From NCBI GenBank assembly GCA_051453625.1, contig JBOZIK010000001.1, positions 188,493,861 to 188,527,086 on the forward strand: a stretch of 33,226 bases of DNA. Direction: 5' to 3'. Positions 21,986 to 32,584 of this stretch are shown here, piece after piece. The notes under the pieces are model-generated. The model was not told the origin of the DNA and ran no database searches. It was given only the letters and a program-made list of their open reading frames with translations. Each line of letters begins with the position of its first letter. The stretch's first letter is position 1. Source of the DNA: Welwitschia mirabilis (Eukaryota; Gnetophyta; Gnetopsida; Welwitschiales). Position numbers and translations under genes: made by a program.

Positions 21986-23215
21986 TCATATAATGAACTA
22001 GACTTAAACTAAGTTAAAACTTAGTATCATGCTTTCCATGGGGATAATTAGGATAGGATTCTAGAATTCATAGAAACACTTATGTATCTTGTAAGTTATA
22101 AAGATAGTGAAAAGAAAAAGAAGTGTGTTATCTAAAACTTCATTTAGAAAAGTAGGCAACTAAGCAAGATTTAACATTTTAGTTGAACTAACTATAAGTA
22201 ATTATTCACTCTAATAAAGTCCTATTCCTTCCTTAAAAATTATCACGTAATGGTAGCTTAAGTCATAGTGGTATAATCTCATTTTCCATATGAGAGTTGA
22301 TGAATTTAAAAGTCAAAATAATCCTTCAAAGATCTAAAATAAGCATGAAGAGTAAGGACCTAAAATAATTAAGATCTATCAAATTAAATAAACATATACT
22401 AATTAACTAGGAACTCCTCAAGATACATTACATAAATAGAAGAAGAAGAAAGTTAGAAAGGACTCCTCAAGCTATCCTTGTAAGCAAGCCGACTACTCAA
22501 AGAAAGAACTTAGAATGCCATTACAACTTAATGTTTCAAAGGTTGTATTATTTACCAAAATGAAGGATATTATAAATGAGGATTCAAGGCTCTTTTATAA
22601 GTAAGGATGGAGTGAGGAGTGGTTACAAGCCTTTATCTTATAAAATTAGTTGAGTGGCTATAAAATATATCATGTAGTATTAGGTGGAGCCTTTGTTATC
22701 TTGAAATAGGTAGAATCATCATGATGATTCTAACACTTGGCTTATAAATACTTTTGCTTTTGCCAACTACTATCGTAGCCATGTGTCTTTACTGTTATCC
22801 TCCATAGTAATGCCACATGTCACTGCAACATGTCATCATCATTACTACCATATGTTATCAAAGAAGAAAGTTATTTTTGATATATAATCCAATTAAGCCC
22901 ATAACTTCATTTGATCCAACTTTGCATGATAAGTCAAGAATGCAAGATTTAAGGCAATATGCTCAAAATTACTATAGTGTTGGTTGACTTAGATGATGAT
23001 ACTAGAGTTTTAAGTTAGATGTTTAAGATTTTTATGAATGTCCTTCAAAGTATGATAATTATCTTAGAAATGTTATGAAAAGATTATACGTCCATAATTA
23101 CTATAGAAAAATAATAGAAGATAGGTTTTTATGATAGACCTGTTAAATTAATGTCTTTCATTTTTATAAATTCATCAATTAACTTGATTGGGATGTTAAT
23201 TTTTACATGTTAGCA
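21986..23215 (-). repeat. 5' LTR of the Athila-like element
   Basis: Direct repeat of 15397-16748. Shared landmarks: AATGAACTAGACTTAAACTA (21997), CATATGAGAGTTGATGAATT (22288), AAGAAAGAACTTAGAA (22501), the palindrome at 22711-22732, TTAATGTCTTTCATT (23149), and TTTTTACATGTTAGCA at the end. Plus-strand reading ends in CA, consistent with TG...CA ends on the minus strand. A TATA-like TTATAAAA lies on the minus strand at 22600-22593. Confidence 0.87.
22593..22600 (-). promoter_or_regulatory. TATA-like box in the Athila 5' LTR
   Basis: The minus strand reads CTTATAAAAGAGCCTTGAA, a typical plant LTR TATA context. The matching place in the other LTR reads CCTAAAAAAGGG and has lost the motif. Confidence 0.45.
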
Positions 23216-23229
23216 ATAGTAAAGGGAAA

Positions 23230-26200
23230 AATCCACATTCTATAACAAGAGTTTTCTCTCTTAGAATGTTTTTAATTTTATTAATAGGATCTAGTATAGA
23301 CATGTTAAAGATTTTTTGTTTTTCTTTAAGAAATTAAGATTTATTCGCAATAATTTTCTCTTTTGAATAGATTGATTTCTATTACATTCAATATTAGTTA
23401 TTATTAATTATAACTAAGGATTAGAAGGTACTATTTAGTTTAGCCTAGATTCTAAAAATTAAATTACTTATGGTGTTTTTTCTTTATCTTATGTTCCTTT
23501 TGATATTTATTTAATTTATTACTAAAATGACTTAGATGAAAGATGTTCTTTATAATAAGAGATTTTGTATTTCATTCTCCTTATTTTATAGTTTTTTTGT
23601 AATGACATTAACATGTTTAAATTTTTTATGATAAATTTAAAGGTCTTTCTTCTTTAATTTAAGAGCATAAATATCGTCATTGGTCTAACTTCAAAGAAAT
23701 GTTTTTTTCTATTTGATGTGAATAATGGTAACTTGAGTTATATTTTCTAAAGAATACCTGAAGTAATTATTATCTTAGATAATATTATATATTTAATAGA
23801 TTAAAGAGGTTTTATTTTTTAACAATTTCTTGGCTTTTATATTAATGGTCTTTTACATGTGACATTGTTAGATCTTTTTCTAATTCAAATTAAAATCAAA
23901 ATTAATGGTAGAAGTTATAAGATTATAGGTTATTTTTTCAACTAAATGCTAGTAGCTTTTTCTCTTTAGCTACTTAAAGGATTTTTTACAATCTTTAGAA
24001 TATTAAGTTAGACCTTTAGGTCATATAAAGTAGATTCAATTGTGGCATAAAGCTAGATCTCATGTTTATAATTTTATAATACACTTTAGATAATGGATAG
24101 CCTTTAATTCAAATTTAAAATATAACAAGATTAAACAAATAGTTTAAGAATTATCTAATAGACTACTTCATGATTCAGTTAATGCAAAAGTTCATGTTTA
24201 ATTAGCTACAACTAGGTTAGCTTTTGAGAAATGTTATAATCATCAAGAAAAAAATTCACTTATTAAAATTTAAATTTATTAGATTAAAATTCAAGATGAA
24301 ATTTGTAAATAATTTTTAAAATGTTTAAATAGATATTCTCTTGTTTATTCCTTAAAAATTCTCTCTTTTAATGGTAATATTATTTTTGATCTTGATAATT
24401 TACTTTCTTATTTAAGGGCTTACCTTGTGTAATCATTTTAAGCTACTTGTATGACTACCATAGCCTTTGAAGAAGTTACTTCCTCCTCCCAATCTTGATC
24501 CCTTCCACTAGAACATAAATGTTAGAATCTAGAATCACTACAAATGAATTGAGATAAGCTTTCTCTTAAATTAGTAATGATAAAGATATAAAATATGATG
24601 ATTTTTATTTGAATTTTTGGAATCTCATTGGAATTTCTTTGATAATAATCTATTTCATGTCTTTTAAGAATTAATAACTATAAAACATTTGAATTGTTAT
24701 TTAAATTAAGAATTTATTAAACTTCTTTTCTAATTTGGAGATCTTTCTTACATTAGTAATTGATCTTCAGAAAATTAAAGATAATTCTTTAAGATATCAT
24801 ATATCTTAATAAAATAAGATTTATTTCTAAAACATATATCTTAAATAGTTTGGTAGTATCTTAGGAAAATTTTTAATCAGTAAAAGATACTAATTGATAT
24901 GTCTTTTTTTAATTAAATTAAATTTTATGAAGACTTCTGATGAAAATAAATGAGTTTAATTATTTAAATATCTTAAGTCTTTGTTTTAAGTTTAAATTAC
25001 CTCATATCATTAGTAACTTATTTGCAAATTCTACTCTTAAATAACTACAAATTTTAATATTATATTTTATTTTACTATTCATCATTCAATGAGATAAGGT
25101 TCATTATTTATCCTCTTATTTGTTTAGTATTATAGCAGATTTTTTAATAATTAGACCTAATAGGATATTTTGAGTAAGGATATTAAGAACATTATTCTCT
25201 TTAATTCTAATAATTATATTCTAAACATGTACCTTAATGATGACATTTATAATCATTAATAAGGTTTTAATCAACTATTGTATTGAGTTAATCGCTCTTT
25301 CAATCCCTTATATTAATTAGTTAAAATTATTTTCCTATAGTTTCACAATAAATTATTAAAACTTACTTCATAAAAGTTAGAATTTGATGTAACATCAAGA
25401 TATTGTTAAAAATATTAAGATTTATTTTACTTTTAAGCTTAATTTATTTTTTAAATTTAGGATTAGTTTCTTTTTAGATTTTAGAAAAAGATGAAGAAAT
25501 GAAAAATAAAATATCAAATAGGTAAGTTCCTAGTTTATAAGACTATTATAGCTTCTATTCATGTTTATTATTCCTCTTAGTATGGTACTATAAATTCACT
25601 TGTCAAAAATTAGAGTATTTACTTAAATATTTCATGTTGTAACATAAAGATTCTTGGAAAGGATTTCTTTGTGTAGCCTTGAAAATAACTACTTTATCTA
25701 AATAGCGATCTCATTTAGATTTTATAAATTTCTTTAAGTAAGGTCTTCTGTTAATGATCAAGTAATTTTTTCATCATCTAGATTCTTAAGATATTTATAA
25801 AAAACTATTATGGCTTATCTTCAGCAAGTATTTTCTCAAAATATGTTCTTTTAAAAGGGAATTCATTTCATTGGTTGAAATTTTTTCTTCATGAAAACTT
25901 AATCTTTTAGGAATACATGTGTTTTGTAGTATTTGGAGATCTTAAAAAATATCACATTAGTATGTTGCTTAGAGAAATATTTTTATGCATTCAAATATTC
26001 TTATTTATATCTATTCTTAGTTGCAATAATTATTGCTAGGCACAATTACTTTCATGCATTATAACTCATTAGTTTTAAAAGGGAATTACTTCTCTTTATT
26101 ACCTAAGGCTACTAGGTTAATGAAGTTTTAGGTAGTAATTTAAAACTTTTTTTAGTCATTCTTCCATGATGTGTTTTTTTTAATTTATTTATAGTTTTCA
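23230..26200 (+). pseudogene. LINE (non-LTR retrotransposon) ORF2 remnant
   Basis: The clearest block is at about 24040-24430: LWHKARSHVYNFI, then LATTRLAFEKCYNHQEKNSL and FLKCLNRYSLVYSLKI, followed by ILSFNGNIIFDLDNLLSYLR, which has the shape of the linker between endonuclease and RT in plant LINEs. RT follows: 24590-24640 reads NDKDIKYDDFYLNFW, degraded from the KAPGPDGF..FW box; 24960-25020 reads NYLNILSLCFKFKLPHIISN; 25079-25125 reads HHSMR, a stop, GSLFILLFV, matching RGxRQGDPLSPLLFV with Gln turned to a stop; 25226-25250 reads MYLNDDIYN where (Y/F)ADD is expected. The endonuclease (23230-24030) and the part beyond 25500 are too decayed to delimit. No poly(A) tail or target-site duplication was found. 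Confidence 0.65.
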
Positions 26201-28399
26201 TCTTTAGAATATGCATTTAGATAATAAAACAAAAACTTATTTCAAGGTATCAATCAGAAATGTGTTAGCACTGTTCCTATATAAGACTTTTATCCTTTTT
26301 AATTACTTCATAGCTTGTTAACTGTTGTTTTATATTATAAAAAACTTTAACGTGAATTAGAAAATAATCATTTTTAGATCAATATTTTTATCAAAATTTA
26401 GAATCTTCTAGCTCTTTTAAAATATGAATTTTCTTTCGTACGTTCTTCATTAGGGTTTTTCTATTATTAATGAACTTTATCATTTGGATGTTCTTAAATC
26501 AATATGACCTTAATGTAATATATATACACAAAAGTTTTAGTCATGTCTTCTAGCAATGGTATTTTGCTAGAAACACCTATATTTAGACATGAAAAGTCCT
26601 AAAGAACATTTAAATTTCATAAAATTTTGTATTATTTGACTTTTAACCAAATGTTGATACTCATCTGAAATTACTTCAAAGATTTTCTTGTTTCATTATT
26701 TTGTATTAAATTTAGAAGCATAGATGCAAATTAATATTCCATAGAATCAAGTGTTTATTTTTATCTTTGGACTTAAGTAGAGAAGAACCATCTAGAGGTT
26801 AATTACTATGTGCAACCTCTATTGAATTAGTTGAATAGACCATGCATGATTATAGAATATCTTCTAAAGTTTATATTTATTTAAATACCTCTATTAGTTA
26901 ACCATAAATATAAAATTAAAATTAAAAAATTTCATACAATTTCTTTCCATTAAATTATGTTTAGTTATTGTATTTGTTTTATTTATACAAGTAGCTATTT
27001 ATTAGGTTATAATGCATGATTTTTTAGTTTCTTAAAGCATACACATTGTTCAAATCATGGTGCCTTAGTTTTGGACTTGTTTTTGCTAATTAAAATTTTC
27101 TTTTCTTAACATCTATACGTAGATACTTATAAGTGTTTTTAGTTTGGTAATTTATTTAATTCAATCATTTCTTATTTTAATTTCTTTTTTTTATTTTACA
27201 GTTATATATATATTTTAAGTAAGTAGTATATATCGTTATTCCTATTTAACTCTATCCTTGCTTTAATTTCTTATTGTTAATAATTTTATCATGACAATAT
27301 TTGCTAATTAAGCATGAAAATAGAGGGTTTAAAGTTGGGATAGTTTCATGCATAGAATATTATTTTTATAGAAATTTAAAGTACAATTATAATTTATTTT
27401 AAATATCCTATTATTATGAATGTAAAGGAAAAAGAAATTGTCTAAATAATAGGATTTCAATTATTATATTTTTAAACAAAAATTATTATTAATACATATA
27501 ATATATAACTAATAAATTAAATATTCATATTAAATAGAATTATATGCATGCATTTTTGTAGTGTATTCATCAAATAATAACTAAATTAAGATAATTTTCA
27601 TAATTATCATCCCTATACTTGGATTTAGTAGTACATTGGATTGAAATGTAATTTTATATAAAATTATTTTAGAAGTGATTTTAGTCATTACTTTTCTATT
27701 TTGCCCTTATATGGGCCAACTCTAACTTAATACTTCAACCTTTAGTATCAAAAATTATGTTGCATCATTATAATGTTTTACATTACTAAATTTCAATTTT
27801 AACAAGGAACATTGAAAATTTAAGAAATAATGAATATAATAGCACATCCATTAATTATAAAATGAAGTATTTCTTTATTAATATAACAACAAACTATAGT
27901 AGTAGTAATCTGGCCTCTACGTCTTAGTTCAATCTTAAACTAATGATTAATGGTAAAGATGTAAACTATGATCCTCGCCCTCCTCTTAGGACCCTTGGGG
28001 ATTAGCTAATATTGTTGTCAATTATATCCATCTTGTCTATCCACCCCTACTTAACATCATAGTCTTAATAATTAGGATGGAAGGATATCATGTTATAAAT
28101 TAAGGGTTATATCCTTTTCTTATATAGTAGTTTACATTTAATTACATATTATTTATGGTTAACAAATGATTCCTTAAATAGAAATTAATTTTAGAATATT
28201 AAATTTTCTTCTCTTTATTTTATTAATTCATCATCAATTTAAATCCCTTTAGTGGATGGACTACTTATGCCTACATTTACTAGTTGTTCATATTCCATCT
28301 TCATTGTTATTTCTATAATAGATTTATTAACATAAATATTTTATGAGTACATAGAAACATACATACAAAATACAAGTATATTATTTTTAATTGAATAAC
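26201..28399. other. AT-rich non-coding DNA, including the expected 3' flank of the chromovirus
   Basis: No recognisable coding domain. A short plus-strand stretch at 26544 reads MSSSNGILLETPIFRHEKS before a stop and looks mildly coding, but I do not recognise it. On the minus strand AAAGAGAAGAAAA at 28216-28204 could be the polypurine tract of the chromovirus at 28400-30735. If so its 3' LTR lies just below it, but no partner LTR is visible in the window. The patch 27905-28080 is less AT-rich. Confidence 0.35.
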
Positions 28400-28439
28400 T
28401 AGGGAAAGTTCATCTTATGAATTTCTTATTTTCCAACAT

Positions 28440-28555
28440 ATTTTGACTACAATGAGTTAATCAAATTAATACTTTTATGATGATCTTATTTCAAAGTCTT
28501 TTAGTACAAGTGTCTAGAATTTTCTTGAATTAGATATTGAAAGTAATATTTATAT
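28440..28555 (-). pseudogene. Possible chromodomain at the integrase C-terminus
   Basis: Below the IHPVFHVS box, the minus strand reads KILDTCTKRL, a stop, NKIIIKVLI, a stop. This fits the start of a chromovirus chromodomain (ILDxRxxxLRNKxIxxVKVxW) with Arg and Trp codons lost. The following WExxE..M helix is not clear. In intact chromoviruses this domain guides insertion into particular chromatin. Confidence 0.45.
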
Positions 28556-28559
28556 TTAG

Positions 28560-29700
28560 CAAGATATGTTTTGAATCAAGTGTATAATCTTGAACTCTAT
28601 TTTCATGATACGATTTTAATAAACTAACATGAAATAGTAGGTGAATCCTTTATAACTTAAGTGGTAACTCTAGTTTATATGCCAATTTTTAGACTCTCTA
28701 TATAATCTTTAATGGATCATGATATTGGAAAAGCAACTTGTGGCCTTTTCTAATTTTCATAGAGCTTGTTTCTAGTTTGACTTGTAAGATAACTTGATCT
28801 TCTATTTGGAAGATTCTAATAGAATGGATTTGATAATAAAATTTCTTATATATATCTTAAGCTAATTGTAATTGCATTTTACTTCAATTTATGATCTCTA
28901 TTATTGCTTTTACTTTTAAGTTAGTTCTTTCTTTCTATCATCGCACAAGATTTGACCATATTACTTGAGTAGAATAATTTCTTTCATATACAACTTTAAA
29001 TGATGAGCATTGTATAGATGTCTAAGAAGTTTGATTATAAGTGAATTTTACCAAATGTATTAATCTCTCTAACTTCATAGGTCTCCCTACTACATAACAC
29101 CATAAATTATTATTTATAATTTAATTAATCCTATTAATTTACTCATTTATTTTATGATGGTAAGCAATATTAAACTGAATCCTAGTTTTAAGATGATGGA
29201 AGAAGCTTTACAATAATTTTGATAAAAACTTAGGATTTTGATCTGAAAAAATAACCTATGATACTCCATGTAATATGAAGATTTCTTATATCAAACATAA
29301 ATCCAATTTTGCAATAGTGTTTATGTTTTAACTATGATGAAATAGGCCATCTTAATTAACCTATCAATGTAAGAAAAAAATGGATTCATAATGTTTTTTA
29401 GTAAATGATAAGCTTGTAATAAAGTTTATTGTGATTTTGTTTCATTTCTAATTAGGTATGCTAACAGGTTAAAAAAGTCCTATTAATATACTAGATAAGT
29501 ACTATTTTAAATCTACTTTTGTTATTAACTAGAAGTAGTATTTTCTTAACATGTGATAATTTTTCATGAATTCTGGATGTCATGCACAGGGTACTTCATG
29601 CATTTTGAAAATAAATCTTCTTCTCTATTTACCTTAGGAAATGCATGATTACATCTTTTTTAATAGATAATCATCTTATGAGATTATAAAGGTCTCTATA
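28560..29700 (-). pseudogene. Chromovirus integrase remnant
   Basis: The core end at about 29140-29020 reads NNNLWCYVVGRPMKLERLIH and LVKFTYNQTS, matching LxNLLRCYVxxxPxxWxxLLxxxEFAYNxS, followed by SIQCSSFKVVYE for the SxxxSPFEVVYG box. About 28725-28650 reads DPLKII, a stop, RV, a stop, KLAYKLELPLKL and then RIHLLFHVSLLKSYHE, the C-terminal GPxxIxxRVGxxAYxLxLPxxxxIHPVFHVSxLK box. The zinc-binding N-terminus and first Asp region (29300-29700) are only vaguely recognisable. Confidence 0.85.
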
Positions 29701-29879
29701 CTTTGACATCTATAAAATAGGGAAAATATTTCTTTAAAATATGGGTAGTAAGGATAATTTTATTTTAAATATCTTGCAAGATCAAAAGTCACTATGGTAA
29801 TAAGCATAATGGCTTAGGGAATATTCTACTTTATTTTTTTTAGAATATACTATAAATTAAAGTCATATTTTACTAATAG

Positions 29880-30160
29880 TTCTTCCCATCATCTTTCTGT
29901 CATGTTAAATACTAGGTTTTTTAGCAATACTCCCAACTTTTATGATCTATCTTTAGTAATAATTTTTCCGCTAGTAAGTAATCTTATAAATATTTCAAGG
30001 CATGGCTTATGACTAATAGTTCTAGATCATTGACTATATAGTTCTTTTCATATTAGTTTACTTTTTCAGACTTGTATGCCACAACTCTTTCTTCTTAATC
30101 TAGTATTACACCAATCACTTAAGCACAAAAAACTTTGATAACCATGAATTTCTCATCCAT
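29880..30160 (-). pseudogene. Chromovirus RNase H remnant
   Basis: About 30140-29920 on the minus strand reads VIGVILD, a stop, EERVVAYKSEKVN, then YEKNYIVNDLELLVISHALK and DYLLAEKLLLKIDHKS. These match the gypsy RNase H boxes GAVLxQxxxPVAYxSxKL, (E/R)xNYxxxxxELLAxVxAL and WRHYLLxxxFxxxTDHxxL. The Glu of the ELLA box and the Asp of the TDH box are kept; two Trp positions are stops. Confidence 0.85.
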
Positions 30161-30279
30161 GTATGTGATATTTAGAATAGGTGCTAATGTAAATAGAAGC
30201 TTTATTCTCAAGAAGGATTTCAGACATCTAAAAGTAAAGTTGAATACTATTATGGATTTTTTAAGTCATGAATGAAATT

Positions 30280-30735
30280 TCTAATTACAAAAACCTTGAA
30301 ATGAATCTTTTATAGAATCTTATCAATATTAGAAACCTTCAAATATCGATTATATTATTTATCTTAGACCACTCTCTTATTACTTAGATTTTTGTAGTAT
30401 TTATTATAGTTTTTTTCATAGATAATATGCCATATGTAATTTACATTTGTTTGAAATAAATTATACCTACTTAATTTAGCCTTAAAGTTATGATTCTCTA
30501 ATAGTTATAAAAGTTCAATGAGGTGATCCATGTGTGTATTTGTATCCTTTGAATAGACCATAATGTTATCTAAGAATATTATCATAAATTTATCTAGATA
30601 ATATTTGAAAATATCATTATTGCGATGCCAATTTGTAGAAATTTGATGGTGTATTTGGAGTACTTTTATAGGACATTTATACATGTTTTTATACAATTCT
30701 ACTAATTATAGAGAGATGATACGATAATCATGGAA
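30280..30735 (-). pseudogene. Chromovirus reverse transcriptase remnant
   Basis: The stretch 30696-30505 is open and reads MYKCPIKVLQIHHQIS, corresponding to the MPFGLxNAPATFQ box, then KYYLDKFMIIFLDNIMVYSK and DTNTHMDHL, the box usually YLDxFVxVFxDDIxxYSxxxxxHxxHL. The catalytic Asp pair reads Asp-Asn (GAT AAC), one G-to-A change on the coding strand. Lower down, about 30450-30420 reads VNYIWHIIYEK, for the VxYLGHxIS box. Residues upstream of the MPFGL box survive only as far as about 30735. Confidence 0.88.
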
Positions 30736-30849
30736 AGATGTAATTCTTGGAATAATTAGAGGCATTTTGAGCATATTCTGATACTTATCATATTAAAGAA
30801 GGACTAAGGATGAAGAAGACTAATTTACACTACTAGAGGAGCTTGGAAA

Positions 30850-31205
30850 GAGTGTCGTCCCCACTATTGTCCCCATGAAAGTTAGAACGACAGTTCATTA
30901 TGATAGCTACACAAGAATAGCATATGGAAAACACTTGGATAATAGCACATGGTAATAGGACATCATCCTATATGTCGTCTGGATGATAGTCAAGACAATA
31001 GATGTGAGTACAACCCATGGGGCTGATGGTAGCACATGAACACGTAGTGTAAGGCTTTGTCCCCTCTATTGTGTGGATGACAAATAGGATAACAACATCA
31101 GTAACATGCACGGGTAACCCACAGGAGCACAGACACATAACCTAATCTATTAAGGAGGTGTTGTCCCCTATGTTGTGTGGATGACAAATAGGATGACAAT
31201 TGTTT
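30850..31205 (+). repeat. Hairpin-type GTCGTCC repeats in the LTR
   Basis: Four related units begin with (G/T)TGTCnTCC or TTGTCCCC and close with GGATGACAA or AACGACAG: about 30855, 30976, 31057 and 31161. The last two are near-identical over about 35 bp (TTGTCCCCT..., TTGTGTGGATGACAAATAGG) with a period of 104 bp. In each of these, TTGTC and GACAA can pair as the arms of a stem. Confidence 0.65.
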
Positions 31206-31308
31206 TTACACTTCGGTAGTAAATTTCATTGTAAAGAGTGCCAAATGGGCCATGTGGGCAGCTAGGGTTTCCTTAATAAATGTTTAAGGTTATGGTGTAT
31301 TATAAAAC

Positions 31309-31316
31309 TATAAATA
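31309..31316 (+). promoter_or_regulatory. TATA box of the plus-strand LTR
   Basis: CTATAAATACCC preceded by CTAGGGTTTCC about 45 bp upstream and followed by CTTTCTTCCTTCAC. This is a strong plant core-promoter arrangement, the best in the window, with transcription expected to start about 30 bp downstream. Confidence 0.7.
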
Positions 31317-32082
31317 CCCTTTCTTCCTTCACTTCCAAACCATTTTTTATACTTGATATGCTTGTGACAGAATCTTGAAGGTAGGAGGTCCATCCAATAG
31401 CTGCAGAAAGGGGTTTTCTTGGTGTTAGGCTATGTCTCTTCCATTGAAATGCTATTATTCTATTGTAAGTGAATGTAAAATTATTTTGATTAATATAAAT
31501 ACTCTTTTATTTTAATTCTATGAATGTCCCTTATGCTTTAAGTTGATCATAGTTAAGTGATAGTTCTATGGTTTATTTAAATCATGAGGGCAACCTTTGT
31601 TAAGATTGACCTTGGTTAGTAGTAGGTTTGCATTACATTTCCATTTCATTCTATATTGCATATTGCATATTATACTTGGTATATCTTATAGATTATGTTG
31701 GTTAAGAATCAGTTAAATACTATTTTTAATTGATATGAATTATAGAAAAGGTAGTCTTTATGACAGAAAGGCTGGAGGATAGTCCTTATATAGAAGGATT
31801 AGGATCTAAGTAAAATATCATTTTCATTTTCATTCACTTGCATTTCATATTCATTCATCTTGCATTGCATTTACTTTATTATTTACTTTTAGTTAGTAAA
31901 GAATAAAAGAATAAAAACTACCTTTGGAAATCAATTTTCTAACTCCAAGCCTAATGCCTTTGTTGGGATTATGACATTCGGGTAAACTCCCATCTATACT
32001 AGTATGCGTTTTTTGCAAGTTATATGATTTACAAGTTTGCCTAAAGGACTTCAAGATTGCATAAATTTGCATTACAACAATT

Positions 32083-32100
32083 TGATGCCATTTCCAGAAA
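32083..32100 (+). other. tRNA-Asp-type primer-binding site
   Basis: TGATGCCATTTCCAGAAA against TGGCGCCGTTGCCGGGGA: 11 of 18 match and 6 of 7 differences are C-to-T or G-to-A. It is preceded by TACAACAATT, the usual spacing from an LTR end in Athila/Tat elements. This is the same site type as at 21958-21975, in the opposite orientation. Confidence 0.65.
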
Positions 32101-32525
32101 AGGCCACAAGGAGTTAAAAGAATTGTCATTAACTAAATAAGTACATTGAATCTTTTTGTTCAGGTTATTTATTTAAATTAATACTGTATTTATAGTGTAT
32201 TTTAAGGTAGATTTATTTCTACAATATTTTGTTTTCTACAATTTTGAGGGACCCTGTCGTTCTCTCTGTCGTTTAGACGAAATAGGGCATGACAGTTTTA
32301 AAATTTTAAATTTAGTTTCTATTTTTGCAATTTTTCTTCTGTTCACAGTTTAGTAAAGTTGTGGTTCTATATGCCATCCACATGATAGTAAGGACGATAG
32401 CCTTAGTTTTAGTAATTTTTTTTGTAGTTTCTAGAATTCTATTGTTAGAGTTCAGTTTTTTTATAATTGTCATCCTTCCTGTTCTCCCCACGACTAGGTG
32501 GACGATAGTCCATTGCATTTGATTC
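32101..32525 (+). other. Leader of the Tat/Athila-type element with further hairpin repeats
   Basis: Non-coding sequence after the primer site. Units related to those in the LTR occur at about 32256 (CTGTCGTTC...GCATGACAG), 32373 (GCCATCCACATGATAG, AGGACGATAG) and 32468 (TGTCATCC...GGTGGACGATAG). Overlapping stop-free stretches on both strands at 32312-32522 are by-products of this repeat, not genes. The leader is interrupted near 32530-32580 by the junction array that follows. Confidence 0.5.
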
Positions 32526-32584
32526 TAGTTTTTATTTACTATTTGTGCATGCAAGGATATAAGGAATTCTGGGAAAAAGATAAA

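Larger units (their letters stand above)
15397..23215 (-). mobile_element. Athila-like Ty3/gypsy element, pol-deleted, with both LTRs
   Basis: Two long direct repeats (15397-16748 and 21986-23215) bound an interior that reads, on the minus strand, tRNA-Asp-type primer site, leader with a GA microsatellite, gag, and aspartic protease. The protease box ILGRPFLVTSNALIN and the gag tail SYAKVLKDICTVK are of the Athila type as I know that lineage. RT, RNase H and integrase are not recognisable, and the space between the protease and the 3' LTR (about 2 kb) is too short for them plus the usual 3' region, so most of pol was deleted. The copy was probably non-autonomous before it decayed. I found no clear target-site duplication. 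Confidence 0.85.
28400..30735 (-). mobile_element. Ty3/gypsy chromovirus pol fragment, 5'-truncated
   Basis: Minus-strand order is RT, RNase H, integrase, integrase C-terminus, possible chromodomain, the Ty3/gypsy arrangement and opposite to copia in integrase position. Recognisable similarity starts inside RT at about 30735, where different, less decayed DNA begins, so gag, protease and the RT N-terminus are missing from this place. All frames contain stops. It appears older than the LTR sequence next to it. Confidence 0.85.
30736..32080 (+). repeat. LTR of a Tat/Athila-type element, less decayed
   Basis: Inferred as an LTR because it ends in ...GCATTACAACA directly before a tRNA-Asp-type primer site, carries a clear TATA box (31309-31316) with a pyrimidine-rich start region after it, and begins where the minus-strand chromovirus RT stops. 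It is visibly richer in G, C and CpG than its surroundings, especially 30850-31150, so it is probably a younger insertion. The first base is not defined: no TG start or target duplication could be fixed. The second LTR would lie to the right of this window. Confidence 0.6.

Noticed and set aside
27705-27714. CCTTATATGG, a perfect CArG (MADS-box) motif
   Set aside because: One or two such matches are expected by chance in this much AT-rich sequence, and no gene lies nearby.
30828-30836. CACTACTAG as a CACTA-transposon terminal repeat
   Set aside because: No matching inverted end or 3-bp target duplication was found, and the site lies inside an LTR.
31893-32129. Minus-strand reading frame across the LTR end
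   Set aside because: It spans the LTR edge and the tRNA-Asp-type primer site, so it is non-coding.
32312-32522. Overlapping stop-free stretches on both strands
   Set aside because: They lie in a retrotransposon leader made of hairpin repeats and match no domain.
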